NCBI GenBank assembly: GCA_018332375.1 | Contig: BOPV01000001.1 | Span: 1,116,001-1,180,000, forward strand | From: Roseiterribacter gracilis | GTDB lineage: Bacteria > Pseudomonadota > Alphaproteobacteria > BOG-932 > Roseiterribacteraceae | Reading direction: 5' to 3' | DNA length: 64,000 nucleotides | In this document: one piece after another, positions 1 to 9,076 of the stretch | How positions within the stretch are numbered: the stretch's first letter is position 1 | Layout: every line of letters begins with the position of its first letter | Translations under genes and position numbers: made by a program | The notes under the pieces: model-generated | Database searches by the model: none | Seen by the model: only the letters and a program-made list of their open reading frames with translations | What the model was told of the DNA's origin: nothing

Positions 1-663
1 CCGCGCCAGATCATCATATCCGGCAGGCTCGACGGCGTAGACGTCGGGCGGCGGCGACATACACGCCGCGATTGCGGCGACGCCCGCGGCAAGCCCGCCG
101 CCGCCACAACAAGCGAGAATCTGCGACGGCGGATCCTCGGCAGATTGCATGAAAATTTCGCATCCCACCGTCGCCTGACCAGCGATGACGTAGGGATCGT
201 CCGACGATGGAACGATGACACCGTTCTGACCGGCGGCAATCTCGCGCGCGATCGCCTCACGATCGTCGAGCCGGCGATCATAATGAACGACGCGCGCGCC
301 GTGTGCGCGCGTCGCTTCGATTTTGACGCGCGGTGCGTCGTCCGGCATCACGACGGTCGCTTCAATGCCGAGCCGCTTCGCCGCCACCGCAATCGCCTGT
401 GCGTGATTGCCCGACGACCAGGCGACGACAGGACGGCGGTCGCCGTCCTCTTGCAGTGCCTTCAACCGGTTGTACGCGCCGCGAAACTTGAACGAGCCGG
501 TCGTCTGCAGCGACTCCGCCTTTACGTAGACGCGGCGTCCGGCCAATGCGTTGAGATCTTCGTTCTCCAGCAGCGGCGTACGCACGACGACACCGGCCAG
601 ACGTCGTTCCGCGTCGGCGATCGCCGCCCGATCGACCCGCGATGCTTCGGTTTCCAGGATCAT
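1..663 (-). CDS. threonine/serine dehydratase-like PLP enzyme (3' end cut by window edge)
   Basis: Fold-type II pyridoxal-phosphate enzyme of the threonine dehydratase/serine racemase family, expected to deaminate hydroxy-amino acids in the cytoplasm. The first 221 residues are present. The PLP lysine motif SFKFRGAYN lies near residues 57-65 (Lys59), SSGNHAQ near 83-89, and the glycine-rich phosphate loop GGGG at 187-190. The ATG at 663 is chosen because an ATG five bases upstream meets an immediate stop. It lies 78 bases downstream of the DppF-like ATPase gene, but the gap holds its own promoter-like elements (TTTACA, 17 bases, TAACTG) with an operator palindrome overlapping the -10. It can therefore be transcribed separately within the same regulon. 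Substrate is unknown; related enzymes act on threonine, serine or 3-hydroxyaspartate. Confidence 0.9.
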   Translation of the reverse strand, partial: MILETEASRVDRAAIADAERRLAGVVVRTPLLENEDLNALAGRRVYVKAESLQTTGSFKFRGAYNRLKALQEDGDRRPVVAWSSGNHAQAIAVAAKRLGIEATVVMPDDAPRVKIEATRAHGARVVHYDRRLDDREAIAREIAAGQNGVIVPSSDDPYVIAGQATVGCEIFMQSAEDPPSQILACCGGGGLAAGVAAIAACMSPPPDVYAVEPAGYDDLAR

Positions 664-684
664 GTCATCCGCCACAACTGATAT

Positions 685-698
685 CTGTGATCACAGTT
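685..698. promoter_or_regulatory. operator palindrome of the peptide locus (site 1)
   Basis: CTGTGATCACAGTT, with the perfect palindrome TGTGATCACA at 686-695. It overlaps the -10 (TAACTG, 699-694 on the minus strand) of the promoter of the threonine dehydratase-like gene, a geometry that suits repression. The same 13-base core recurs at 7165, 14807 and 14829. A GntR-family regulator encoded in the locus (11626-12399) is the likely binder; that assignment is inference. Confidence 0.75.
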
Positions 699-741
699 AC
701 GTTGAGCGAGCTTCGCTGTAAACCGTCCTTTTGTTACGAAC

Positions 742-1506
742 TCAGATCGCGGGCTGCATTTGCGCCGCTTCGGTCAGGCGGCGCGTATAGGCTTGTGCGG
801 GCGCGGCAAAAATCTGGTCGGACGCGCCGGTCTCGACAACGCGTCCGTGTTGAAGCACCAGAACGCGCTCGCACATATGCCGCACGACGGCGAGGTCGTG
901 GCTGATAAAGAGGTAGGTCAGCCCGTGCTCGCGGCGCAGGTCCGACAGGAGGTTCAGGATCTGCGCCTGCACGGTAAGGTCGAGCGCCGACGTCGGCTCG
1001 TCCAGAATCAGCACGCGCGGCTGCATGAGCAACGCACGCGCGATGCAGACGCGCTGGCGTTGCCCGCCCGAAAGTTCGTGCGGCAAGGACTGCAGATGCT
1101 CGTCGCGCAAGCCGACAGCGCGCGCCGCCGCGACGACAAGATCGTCGACCGCCCTGCCCTGCAATACGGTTCGCGCCATCGCGCGGGACAGAACCTCCAG
1201 CGGTTCGGCCAGCAGACGGCGCACCGGGCGTCGAGGATTGAGCGCTGCAGCGGGATCCTGAAACACCATCTGCACCGTCGGCCACGGCGCAGTGGACGGC
1301 GCGATGTCGATCGTGCCTGCGCTCGGCTGCAGCAAGCCCGCAATCGCCTGGCCGATCGACGATTTCCCCGAACCCGATTCACCGACCAGCCCGACAGACT
1401 CGCCAGGCGCGAGGTTGAACGTCACGTCCTGCGCGGCGACATGCGTCGCGCGACCGCTGCGAAAGACGATCTGCAGCCCGTCGGCGCGCACCAGGCTAGC
1501 TTGCAT
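742..1506 (-). CDS. peptide ABC transporter ATPase (DppF/OppF-like)
   Basis: Second nucleotide-binding subunit of a DppBCDF-type importer, on the cytoplasmic face of the inner membrane. Walker [10 protein letters not shown] is near residues 42-50, the signature LSGGQ near 145-149, and Walker B with LILDEPTSALD near 166-176. At 254 residues it is shorter than the usual 320 or so and lacks most of the C-terminal oligopeptide-transporter extension. It begins 11 bases before the end of the DppD-like gene, so the two are probably translationally coupled. Last gene of the leftward operon before the separately promoted dehydratase. Confidence 0.93.
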   Translation of the reverse strand: MQASLVRADGLQIVFRSGRATHVAAQDVTFNLAPGESVGLVGESGSGKSSIGQAIAGLLQPSAGTIDIAPSTAPWPTVQMVFQDPAAALNPRRPVRRLLAEPLEVLSRAMARTVLQGRAVDDLVVAAARAVGLRDEHLQSLPHELSGGQRQRVCIARALLMQPRVLILDEPTSALDLTVQAQILNLLSDLRREHGLTYLFISHDLAVVRHMCERVLVLQHGRVVETGASDQIFAAPAQAYTRRLTEAAQMQPAI

Positions 1507-2449
1507 CGCTGCCTCCCGCGCCCGCCTTCCAACAGCGCGCGATATGCACGTCGCCTTCGACCGTCAACGCTGACGGCGTATGGCAGCGCGCTTCAACAAG
1601 CGCGCACCGGTCGGCAAAGCGGCAGCCGGTCGTGACGGCAGCGAGCGGCGGCACGAATCCGTCGATTGCAGGAATTGCTGCGCCGCGCGCAACGCGATCC
1701 GGCCGCGACGCCAGCAACGCGCGCGTATAGGGATGACGCGGCGCGGCCAATACCTGCGCGGTCGGCCCTGCTTCAACGATCCATCCGCCATACATGACGT
1801 ACAGTCGCGCCGCCATATATGCGACCACGTTGACATCGTGCGTGATCAGCAACACACCGAGATTGCGCTCGCGCGCCTGGTCGCGGATCAGGCGCAAGAC
1901 GTCCAACTGTACCGTGACGTCCAGCGCGGTCGTCGGCTCGTCGGCAATCAGAAGCGACGGCGTTCCGCTCAACGCCAATGCGATCACCACGCGCTGGCGC
2001 ATGCCGCCACTGAGCTGGTGCGGATAGGATCGCAAGACGCGTTCTGGATCGGGCAATTCGAGCTGGGCCAGCAACGTCGCCGCATGCTGCCGTGCAGTGG
2101 CGCGGTCGGCATCGCGCCGTGCCCGTATCGCGTCGACGAGTTGACGGTCGATCCGCAGCGCCGGATTCAACGCGCTCATCGGCTCCTGGAAAATGAATCC
2201 GACCTGCGCGCGACGTGATGCACCTTCCACGCCGCCGACGCGAATGGCGCCGGCCACCGTATGGCCCGTCGCTTTCGGTAGCAGACCCGCGATCGACAAA
2301 GCCGCGAGCGATTTTCCCGACCCCGACTCGCCGATCAGCCCGACGATCTCGCCCGCCCCGACGCACAGATCGACGTCATTCAGCGCGCGCAGTCGGCGCG
2401 TGCCGACATCCAGCGTGAATTCTGCAACCTCCAACGCCAGCGCGGTCAT
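1496..2449 (-). CDS. peptide ABC transporter ATPase (DppD/OppD-like)
   Basis: First nucleotide-binding subunit of the same importer, 317 residues. Walker A GESGSGKS is near residue 40, LSGGMRQR and [12 protein letters not shown] follow, and the C-terminal oligopeptide-transporter region contains the cysteine-rich GCRFADRC segment typical of DppD/OppD. Start ATG at 2449 overlaps the DppC-like stop as ATGA. Longer upstream extensions of the frame run through the permease gene and are not credible. Partner of the adjacent DppF-like ATPase; which peptides are carried cannot be read from it. Confidence 0.93.
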   Translation of the reverse strand: MTALALEVAEFTLDVGTRRLRALNDVDLCVGAGEIVGLIGESGSGKSLAALSIAGLLPKATGHTVAGAIRVGGVEGASRRAQVGFIFQEPMSALNPALRIDRQLVDAIRARRDADRATARQHAATLLAQLELPDPERVLRSYPHQLSGGMRQRVVIALALSGTPSLLIADEPTTALDVTVQLDVLRLIRDQARERNLGVLLITHDVNVVAYMAARLYVMYGGWIVEAGPTAQVLAAPRHPYTRALLASRPDRVARGAAIPAIDGFVPPLAAVTTGCRFADRCALVEARCHTPSALTVEGDVHIARCWKAGAGGSDAS

Positions 2450-3261
2450 CGCGGCCTCTCGCGCGGATCGAGCAGATCGCGCAGCGCGTCGCCCAGCAAG
2501 GTGAACAAGGAAACGGTGACGGTGATCGCCGCACCCGGGAAGAACGAATACCACCAGTGTGAAAACAAGAAGCTGCGGCTGGCGCTGATCATCGCGCCCC
2601 ATTCCGAGGTCGGCGGTTGCGCGCCGAGGCCGATGAAGCTGAGGCTGGCCGTTGCAAGCAACGCCGCGCCGACATTGCCAGTGGCATAGACGAGCAAGGG
2701 CGGCAGCATGTTGGGCAGCAGGTTGGCGCGGATCTGATGCAGGTTCGACGCCCCCATCAGACGCGCAGCTTTGACGTAGTCGCGCCCGACGATCGCCAAC
2801 GCTTCGGCGCGCGCAACACGGGCATAGACCGGGATCGACAATAGGCCGATGGCAAGCACCGCGTTGCGAAGATTGGGGCCCAGTGCGGCGGCCAAAGCCA
2901 GCGCGACGATCAAGGACGGCACCGACAGGATCGCGTCGATCATGCGCATCAACGCGCTTTCGACCCAACCGCCGACCAGCCCTGCGAAGCCGCCGATCAA
3001 CATGCCGCCCGTCAGGCCGATTGCGATCGTCGACAAGGCCGCCAGCAGCGACACGCGCGCACCGAAGACGATCCGCACGAACAGATCACGCCCGACGTCG
3101 TCGGTGCCGAACCAATGCAACGCACTGGGCGGCAACAGGCGCTGATCCAGCTCGACGTGATTGGCGGGTCCCGCGAACAAGGCGGGGCCCAGCAGCGCGA
3201 TCAGGATGATCGCGCCGCAACCAGCCGCGGCGAATAGCAATCCAGGTCGCAGCTTTGCCAT
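2446..3261 (-). CDS. peptide ABC transporter permease (DppC-like)
   Basis: Inner-membrane permease, 271 residues, of the binding-protein-dependent transport (BPD) superfamily. An N-terminal membrane segment (LLFAAAGCGAIILIALLG) is followed by the extracytoplasmic segment with HWFGTDDVGRDLF, which is characteristic of DppC/OppC proteins, then about five further membrane spans and the EAA loop region (EALAIVGRDYVKAARLMGAS). It starts one base after the DppB-like stop codon and overlaps the DppD-like gene by four bases. Confidence 0.93.
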   Translation of the reverse strand: MAKLRPGLLFAAAGCGAIILIALLGPALFAGPANHVELDQRLLPPSALHWFGTDDVGRDLFVRIVFGARVSLLAALSTIAIGLTGGMLIGGFAGLVGGWVESALMRMIDAILSVPSLIVALALAAALGPNLRNAVLAIGLLSIPVYARVARAEALAIVGRDYVKAARLMGASNLHQIRANLLPNMLPPLLVYATGNVGAALLATASLSFIGLGAQPPTSEWGAMISASRSFLFSHWWYSFFPGAAITVTVSLFTLLGDALRDLLDPRERPR

Positions 3262-3262
3262 C

Positions 3263-4279
3263 TCAACCAGCCGGCGCGCGCAAGCGCGGATCGATGCAGC
3301 GATAGGACAGGTCGATCAGCAGATTGATCACCGCATAACCGATCGAAACGAACAGGGTCACGCCCATGATGACGGGAAAGTTCAGATCGAGAATCGCGTC
3401 GAGCAAGTACGAGCCGATACCCGGCCAGGCAAAGACCGATTCGACTGTGACCGAGCCGAACAGCAGCCCTGCAAGCTCAAGCCCTGCGATCGTGACGAAT
3501 GGCAGCAACGCGTTGCGCAGTGCATAGACCGACAGAATGCGCGCTTGCGAGATTCCGGCAGCACGCGCGGTGCGGATATGGTCTTGCGCCAGCACCTCGA
3601 TCATCGCGGCGCGAATGATGCGCGCGAACGTGCCGATATTTCCGATCGCCAGTGCCGCGACCGGCAGCACGAGATGCGCCGTCGCATCGCGCAGCAAACG
3701 CCAGTCGCCACGCAACAGGCTGTCGAGCGTCAGCAACCCTGTCAGCTCGTGCGGCGTCAGACCGGGCGACAATCGTCCCGATGGCGGCGCCCATTGCAGC
3801 GCGCCGTAGAACAACCCGAGCAACAGCATCGCAACCCAGAAGCGCGGCGTCGAAATCGCAACCGTCGACAGGCCACGCAACACCGTATCGAGCGGCGACG
3901 GGCGCGCAGCGGCGGCGATCACACCCAACGGCACCGCAACCGCAACGGAAAGCAGCAGCGCCAACCCCATCAATTCGATCGTGGCTGGCAGACGATCCAG
4001 GATTTCGCGCAACACCGGCTGACCGGTCACGATCGAGGCGCCCAGATCGCCATGCAGGAGTGCCACGACATAGGTGGCATATTGCTCGTGCAGCGGCCGA
4101 TCGAGCCCCAACGCATGCCGTAGCTGCGCAACTTCGGCGGCCCCCGCACGCGGCCCCGCAATCAATTGCGCCGGATCGCCAGGGATCACGTGCGAGATCA
4201 CGAAGGTCAGAATTGTGACCGCGATCAACACGACAAACGTCGCAAGAACACGCCGGACCAGAAACGACGCAGCCGCCAT
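3263..4279 (-). CDS. peptide ABC transporter permease (DppB-like)
   Basis: Inner-membrane permease, 338 residues, heterodimer partner of the DppC-like protein. The N-terminal span (FLVRRVLATFVVLIAVTIL) and the motif HVIPGDPAQ are typical of DppB/OppB. The EAA loop reads EVLAQDHIRTARAAGIS, and the C-terminus ends in DLSYRCIDPRLR, another family hallmark. Start ATG at 4279 shares one base with the amidase stop (TAATG), so the longer upstream frame is rejected. Imports the ligand delivered by the binding protein encoded at 9073-10596. Confidence 0.94.
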   Translation of the reverse strand: MAAASFLVRRVLATFVVLIAVTILTFVISHVIPGDPAQLIAGPRAGAAEVAQLRHALGLDRPLHEQYATYVVALLHGDLGASIVTGQPVLREILDRLPATIELMGLALLLSVAVAVPLGVIAAAARPSPLDTVLRGLSTVAISTPRFWVAMLLLGLFYGALQWAPPSGRLSPGLTPHELTGLLTLDSLLRGDWRLLRDATAHLVLPVAALAIGNIGTFARIIRAAMIEVLAQDHIRTARAAGISQARILSVYALRNALLPFVTIAGLELAGLLFGSVTVESVFAWPGIGSYLLDAILDLNFPVIMGVTLFVSIGYAVINLLIDLSYRCIDPRLRAPAG

Positions 4280-5694
4280 TAGAGGATCGGCGCGCCCAGC
4301 GCCCATGGATGTGCCTGTTCGTAGAGATGTGCGGCACGCAGCAGAACTTCGTCGCAATGGCGGCGTCCGGTGACCAGCAACCCAACCGGCAATCCGGCAC
4401 GCGTCACCCCCGCCGGCACGGAGATCGACGGTAGCCACGCGACGTTGGCGAAGATGGTGAACGGTTCGGCGTTGGTGTCGCGCGCATCGCGTCCTGCAAC
4501 CTCGATCGGCATCGGGCCTTCGGCGCGATAGGGCTCGGTCGCTGCCGTCGGACACAACAACAGGTCGATGTCGTCGAACAATTCGCCGACCTCACGCGCC
4601 AGGCGCGTCAGGCGACGCTGCGACGCTTCGAGGTCTTCCAGCGTCGTATCCGCAAACCGTTGCAGCAGATCGCGCGGGCCGCCGCTGATCGCATCCGGTG
4701 CGACCGGCCATAAACCGTCCTGTCGCAACCGCGCTTCCAGCCGGTGCGCCGCGAACCGCGCCCAATCGGGATAGGTGTTGGTCAAGGCGATGCTGCGTTC
4801 GACCTGCACCAATTTTGCGGCGCGCATGAAGTCGCGTGCGGCTGCTTGCACAATCTGCGCGATTTCAGGATCGACGGGTGCAAAACCAAGATCGGGCGAC
4901 CAGACCGTCTTGCAGCCCGCCACGTCCAGCAAGTCGATCGCGCGTTCATAGTTGATTGCCGGTCGCGGCAGGCTCATCCGATCGTTCGGACTGGGTCCTG
5001 CGGCAACGTCGAGATGGCGCGCTGCGTCGCGCACCGTCAGCGTCAACGCGCCGGCGCAACTCATATCCGACATACCGCTGGGGCGTCCGATCCGGCCGTG
5101 CGTCGATTTCAATCCGACGAGACCGGTGAAGGCTGCAGGTACGCGAATTGACCCACCGCCGTCGCTGCCGGTTGCGAACGGCACCAATCCGCCCGCAACC
5201 GCCGCCGACGAACCGCCGCTGCTGCCGCTCGGCGTACGTTCGAGGTTCCAGGGATTGCGCGTCGTGCCGAACGCCACCGTGCTGGTGACTCCGTCGAGCC
5301 CGAATTCAGCCGTCGCGGTTTTTCCAACCGGCACCGCCCCCGCTGCGCGCAGCCGCGCGACATGCGGACTGTCCTGCGTCGCAACCACCGGCGGATACAG
5401 GCCCGTACCGCTGCTGGTCGGCATCAACCTGCAATCTTCGTTGTCCTTGATACCGAACGGAACGCCGGCCAGTGGCCCGACATCTTCACCGGCAGCGATG
5501 CGGCGATCGATCGCCGCCGCCGCTGCGCGTGCTTCGGCGGGGTCGAGATGCACGAACGCGTTCAGCCGTGGATTTCCGTCGCCGATGCGAGCCCAGAAAT
5601 GATCGAGCACCTCGACCGCACTGATGCGCCGTTCTCGAACTCCTGCCGCGATCGCGACCGCGGTCGCGCCCACCGTATCGAAATCACGTGCCAT
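4279..5694 (-). CDS. amidase (amidase-signature family)
   Basis: Serine hydrolase of the amidase-signature family, 471 residues, hydrolysing C-N amide bonds; cytoplasmic, with no signal peptide seen. The catalytic Lys-cisSer-Ser set is visible: Lys in GIKDNED, and the serine- and glycine-rich signature GSSGGSSAAVAGG followed by GSDGGGSIRVPAA. Length is normal. It overlaps the amidohydrolase gene by 11 bases and the DppB-like gene by one. Lying between a secreted hydrolase and an importer, it plausibly cleaves the imported amide or peptide. Exact substrate unknown; GatA is unlikely because no gatB or gatC is adjacent. Confidence 0.92.
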   Translation of the reverse strand: MARDFDTVGATAVAIAAGVRERRISAVEVLDHFWARIGDGNPRLNAFVHLDPAEARAAAAAIDRRIAAGEDVGPLAGVPFGIKDNEDCRLMPTSSGTGLYPPVVATQDSPHVARLRAAGAVPVGKTATAEFGLDGVTSTVAFGTTRNPWNLERTPSGSSGGSSAAVAGGLVPFATGSDGGGSIRVPAAFTGLVGLKSTHGRIGRPSGMSDMSCAGALTLTVRDAARHLDVAAGPSPNDRMSLPRPAINYERAIDLLDVAGCKTVWSPDLGFAPVDPEIAQIVQAAARDFMRAAKLVQVERSIALTNTYPDWARFAAHRLEARLRQDGLWPVAPDAISGGPRDLLQRFADTTLEDLEASQRRLTRLAREVGELFDDIDLLLCPTAATEPYRAEGPMPIEVAGRDARDTNAEPFTIFANVAWLPSISVPAGVTRAGLPVGLLVTGRRHCDEVLLRAAHLYEQAHPWALGAPIL

Positions 5695-7054
5695 GTGCGG
5701 CCTTGCGAACGACGCCGCCCTGCATCACCAACGCGATCTGTTTGACGTCCTGCATGTCCTTCAGCGGATTGCCGCGCACCGCGACCAGGTCGGCAATCTT
5801 GCCCGGCTCCAGCGTGCCGATATCGGCAGACAGGCCAAGCAGGTCGGCGCCCGCCACTGTCGCGGCGCGCAACACGTCTTTCGTCGTCATGCCTGCATCC
5901 ACCATCAAAATCAGCTCTTCCGCCTGCTCTTCGAAGGGCGAGAAGGCGCAGTCGGTCCCGAGCGCGATCTTGACGCCGCCTTGATAGGCAAGCCGCAGGC
6001 TTTCGACCTGGCGCCGATAGACTCCCTGCGCCACATCCTTGTTGACGCCACGATTTGCCGACGCGTTGGCCCACTCGTGCGGCGCCGACATGGTCGGGAC
6101 GAAATATGCACCGGTTTTGCGGAACAGCCGCACCGCTTCTTCGTCGATCACCGTGCCATGCTCGATCGAATCGACGCCGGCTTTCAGAGCGGCGATTACC
6201 GACCGGCCGCTGATCGCATGCGCCATGACTTTGCGCTTCAGCCCGTGCGCCGTATCGACGATCGATTTCAACTCGTCGTCGGTGAAGTTGGCATCGGGAT
6301 AGCCCGGCAACATCACGTTCACGCCGCCCGACGCTTTGATCTTGATCACGTCGGCACCGGAGTTGACGACGCGGCGTACGGCTTTGCGACAACCTTCGAC
6401 GCCGTCGCAGATATTGTCGGCGAACTCGGCGCGCAGCAGCGCAATGATTTCGGGGCGCCAGTTGCGCGGATCGCCCTGCACGCCCGTCGGCCCCAACGGC
6501 TGCCCCGCCTGGATCAAACGCGGCGCAACGATAAGTCCCGCTTTGACCGCTCGCTTCAGCGCGTCGCCAACGGTTTCCGTCAGCGACCCTGCGTCGCGCA
6601 CCGTGGTGAATCCATTCTCGACGACGATGCGCGCGTTGTTGACGCTGGCGATCGCAATGTCCGAGTCGGAATTCGCAAAGCCGCCAAGCATGCCTTCGGC
6701 CGGCGCGGCTCGCCCGGTGACCAGCGCTTCAAGATGGATATGCGCGTCGATCATGCCGGGAAAAACGAACTTGTCCTTGAGGTCGATCAGCTTCGCATCG
6801 GGCGCACCGATCTCGCCCGGCGACACGAATCCCGCGCGCAGTTCGGCAATACGCCCGTTGCGCACGACGATTGTCTGGTTGCTGACCGGATCGGTCCCGG
6901 GCACTGCCAGCACTGTGCCGGCATGAATGACCGACACGCCGTCGGCGAGTTGCGGCGCAATCGGGCCCAGCATGGACCGCAGCGGCTCAGCATCGCTCGA
7001 AAGCGCGGCGGCCAATGCAACGAACGCAACCAGACACCCCAAAACACGTCGCAT
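5684..7054 (-). CDS. secreted metal-dependent amidohydrolase (imidazolonepropionase/prolidase-like)
   Basis: Amidohydrolase-superfamily TIM-barrel enzyme of 456 residues. An N-terminal signal peptide (MRRVLGCLVAFVALAAALSSDAEP) predicts export. Metal-binding HAHIHLEAL lies near residue 100. DVIKIKASGG, around residue 230, should supply the carbamylated or metal-bridging lysine seen in this subgroup. MAHAISGRSV and DSIEHGTV supply further metal ligands, and LGTDCAFSPF the catalytic aspartate. The subgroup includes Xaa-Pro and other dipeptidases and imidazolonepropionase-like enzymes. First gene of the leftward operon; a GGAGG ribosome site precedes the ATG. An operator palindrome lies 111 bases upstream, between this gene and the divergent S9 peptidase. 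Confidence 0.9.
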   Translation of the reverse strand: MRRVLGCLVAFVALAAALSSDAEPLRSMLGPIAPQLADGVSVIHAGTVLAVPGTDPVSNQTIVVRNGRIAELRAGFVSPGEIGAPDAKLIDLKDKFVFPGMIDAHIHLEALVTGRAAPAEGMLGGFANSDSDIAIASVNNARIVVENGFTTVRDAGSLTETVGDALKRAVKAGLIVAPRLIQAGQPLGPTGVQGDPRNWRPEIIALLRAEFADNICDGVEGCRKAVRRVVNSGADVIKIKASGGVNVMLPGYPDANFTDDELKSIVDTAHGLKRKVMAHAISGRSVIAALKAGVDSIEHGTVIDEEAVRLFRKTGAYFVPTMSAPHEWANASANRGVNKDVAQGVYRRQVESLRLAYQGGVKIALGTDCAFSPFEEQAEELILMVDAGMTTKDVLRAATVAGADLLGLSADIGTLEPGKIADLVAVRGNPLKDMQDVKQIALVMQGGVVRKAAHGT

Positions 7055-7131
7055 TCCGACCTCCGGCCCGATGATTCAATTAGCCATGCACCCGTTCGGC
7101 GTACAAGATTTCTTCCAAGCAGAACTTAATG

Positions 7132-7177
7132 GTGACAAGCCGTTCGTCGCTGTATAACGTGATTTGTGATCACAGTT
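7132..7177. promoter_or_regulatory. divergent promoter region with operator palindrome (site 2)
   Basis: TGTGATCACA at 7165-7174, flanked by a 3' GTT as at the other sites, lies between the divergent amidohydrolase and S9 peptidase genes. For the rightward unit a TATAAC element is at 7153-7158 with a weak GTGACA at 7132-7137 (15-base spacing), placing the operator at the expected transcription start. For the leftward unit TATACA-like bases on the other strand would put the operator near the -35. The promoter elements are weak; the operator is clear because it is an exact repeat. Confidence 0.7.
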
Positions 7178-7201
7178 CAACGGCAATACGAGGAACCGCA
7201 A

Positions 7202-9076
7202 ATGACCCGCCGGGTCGTCCTTCTGACCGCTTTGCTATGCGCCGTCGGCGTCGCAGGCCAGGCTCATGCCGCGCGCCTGACGGCGCAGCAGCTTGTCGAG
7301 CTCGGCGCATTCGACGGACTCGCTTTGTCGCACGACGGGCGCAGCTTGCTGGCCACGGCGACAGGCGCAGGCCGGCCCGCGACGGTCAAGATCGACGTCA
7401 AAACCGGCGCGCTGCAACGCGCTCCTGCGAGCGAGAAAGCGGAATTCGCAGTCGATTGGTTTCCGGATGACGCGCGCATCCTGATTTCACGGAACGAAGG
7501 CGACAGCGAAGCGACGCATCTCTTTGTGCGTGATCAGCACGGCAAGGACCGCGACCTGACGCCGGCGAAAGGCGCGCAAGGCAAATTCCAAGGCTGGGCG
7601 AAAGACGGGAAATCCTTCTTCGTCAGCACCAACGAGCGCGATCCCGCTGCGATCGACCTCTACGAATACGACACGACGACGATCGAACGGCGACTGCGCT
7701 TTCGCGGCGACGGCTATGTGATGGGTCGTACCCAGCGCGCAGCGATCAGCGCTGGGAAAGACCTGATCGCAGTCGAAAAGGTGCTGGGCTTCGCCGACAG
7801 CGAGGTCCACGTCATCGACATGGCGAGCGGCCGCACGGTCGCGTCGATTCCTTCGCAGCAATCGACCAACATCCCGCTTTTCTTCGAGGCTGGCGGCAAG
7901 GCGCTGTATTACATCAGCGACGCCGGCGGCGAGCATGTCGTGCTGCGCCGCTTCTCCTTGGTCGATCGACAGGACCGTGTCGAACTGGCCGTTGCGGGCG
8001 CCAGCATTCACCTCGCGCTGCCGTTGCCGGACGGACGCATGGTCGTGGTCTATGACCGCGACGGACGCAGCTTCATTCGCCTGCATGGACCGCGCGGCGA
8101 CACGGACATCGCAATTCCGGCCGGCCTTCTCCATCCCGTGTCGATCACGCGCGATGGACGCTACGCCGCTTTCACGCTGCAATCGCCATACGCGCCATCG
8201 AGCCTGTATGTGATCGATCTCGCCGGCAAAGGCAGCTTGCGCCAACTGCACGTCGCGGGCGCGCCGACCTTGGCCGGCGTCGATCTGCCGGAGGTTCGGG
8301 CCGACTCGTTCACCAGCTCGGACGGGCTGCGTATCCCGGTCATCGCGTATCGTCCGCCGACGGGCGTGCAGCTACGCGGCGCCTTGTTGTGGGTACATGG
8401 CGGGCCCAGCGGACAGTCCGCGTTCGAATTCAACCCGATGCTGCTGTATCTCGCAGCCAACGGATACGCGGTGTACGCGGTCAACCATCGCGGTAGCAGC
8501 GGCTACGGTAAGAATTTCCAGCATCTCGACGACCTGAAACAAGGCGAAGGCAACGTTCGCGACCTGATCGAAGCAAGACAGGCGATGATCGACGCCGGCC
8601 TTTCGCCAGACGGGCGCGTCGCGATCATGGGCGGCAGCTTCGGCGGCTTTCTCACCTTGTCCGCCGCAATTCAGGCGCCGGATGCATGGTCGGCCGTGAT
8701 CGATTTGTTCGGCCCGACCAATTGGGATCGCACGATGCAAGTGATGCCGGCGTCATGGGCGGCGCGGCGCATCGGCTTCCTCAAAAAGATCGGCGATCCG
8801 GCGCCGGATGGCGGCGCCTATCTACGGTCGATCTCGCCGCTGTTTCGCGCGGCAGAGATCCGCGCGCCGTTGCTAGTGCTGCAAGGCACCGACGATCTTC
8901 GCGTCGTCAAACAGGAATCCGACGATCTGGTCGCTGCGGTCGAAGCCGCAGGACGGAAAGTCGACTATGTCGTGTTGGCTGGCGAAGGCCATGGCTGGCC
9001 GATGCAACGCGACAACCAGTTGACGACGCTGGCGCGGATTTCGGGCTTTCTCGACTTGCACGCCGCGGCACGATGA
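7202..9076 (+). CDS. secreted S9-family prolyl-oligopeptidase-like peptidase
   Basis: Serine peptidase, 624 residues: signal peptide (MTRRVVLLTALLCAVGVAGQ, cleavage after AHA), a beta-propeller-like N-terminal half with repeated strand motifs, and a C-terminal alpha/beta-hydrolase domain. The nucleophile is in GGSFGG, the acid in GTDDLR and the histidine in GEGHGW. The ATG at 7202 is chosen: GAGGA is 8 bases upstream, and the longer frame from 7166 would start inside the operator. It releases short peptides in the periplasm, which suits the peptide importer encoded next door. It overlaps the binding-protein gene by four bases (ATGA). Confidence 0.93.
   Translation: MTRRVVLLTALLCAVGVAGQAHAARLTAQQLVELGAFDGLALSHDGRSLLATATGAGRPATVKIDVKTGALQRAPASEKAEFAVDWFPDDARILISRNEGDSEATHLFVRDQHGKDRDLTPAKGAQGKFQGWAKDGKSFFVSTNERDPAAIDLYEYDTTTIERRLRFRGDGYVMGRTQRAAISAGKDLIAVEKVLGFADSEVHVIDMASGRTVASIPSQQSTNIPLFFEAGGKALYYISDAGGEHVVLRRFSLVDRQDRVELAVAGASIHLALPLPDGRMVVVYDRDGRSFIRLHGPRGDTDIAIPAGLLHPVSITRDGRYAAFTLQSPYAPSSLYVIDLAGKGSLRQLHVAGAPTLAGVDLPEVRADSFTSSDGLRIPVIAYRPPTGVQLRGALLWVHGGPSGQSAFEFNPMLLYLAANGYAVYAVNHRGSSGYGKNFQHLDDLKQGEGNVRDLIEARQAMIDAGLSPDGRVAIMGGSFGGFLTLSAAIQAPDAWSAVIDLFGPTNWDRTMQVMPASWAARRIGFLKKIGDPAPDGGAYLRSISPLFRAAEIRAPLLVLQGTDDLRVVKQESDDLVAAVEAAGRKVDYVVLAGEGHGWPMQRDNQLTTLARISGFLDLHAAAR

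Noticed and set aside
686-695. TGTGATCACA read as a CRP/FNR-type site
   Set aside because: CRP sites need six bases between TGTGA and TCACA; here the half-sites abut, giving a much shorter palindrome.
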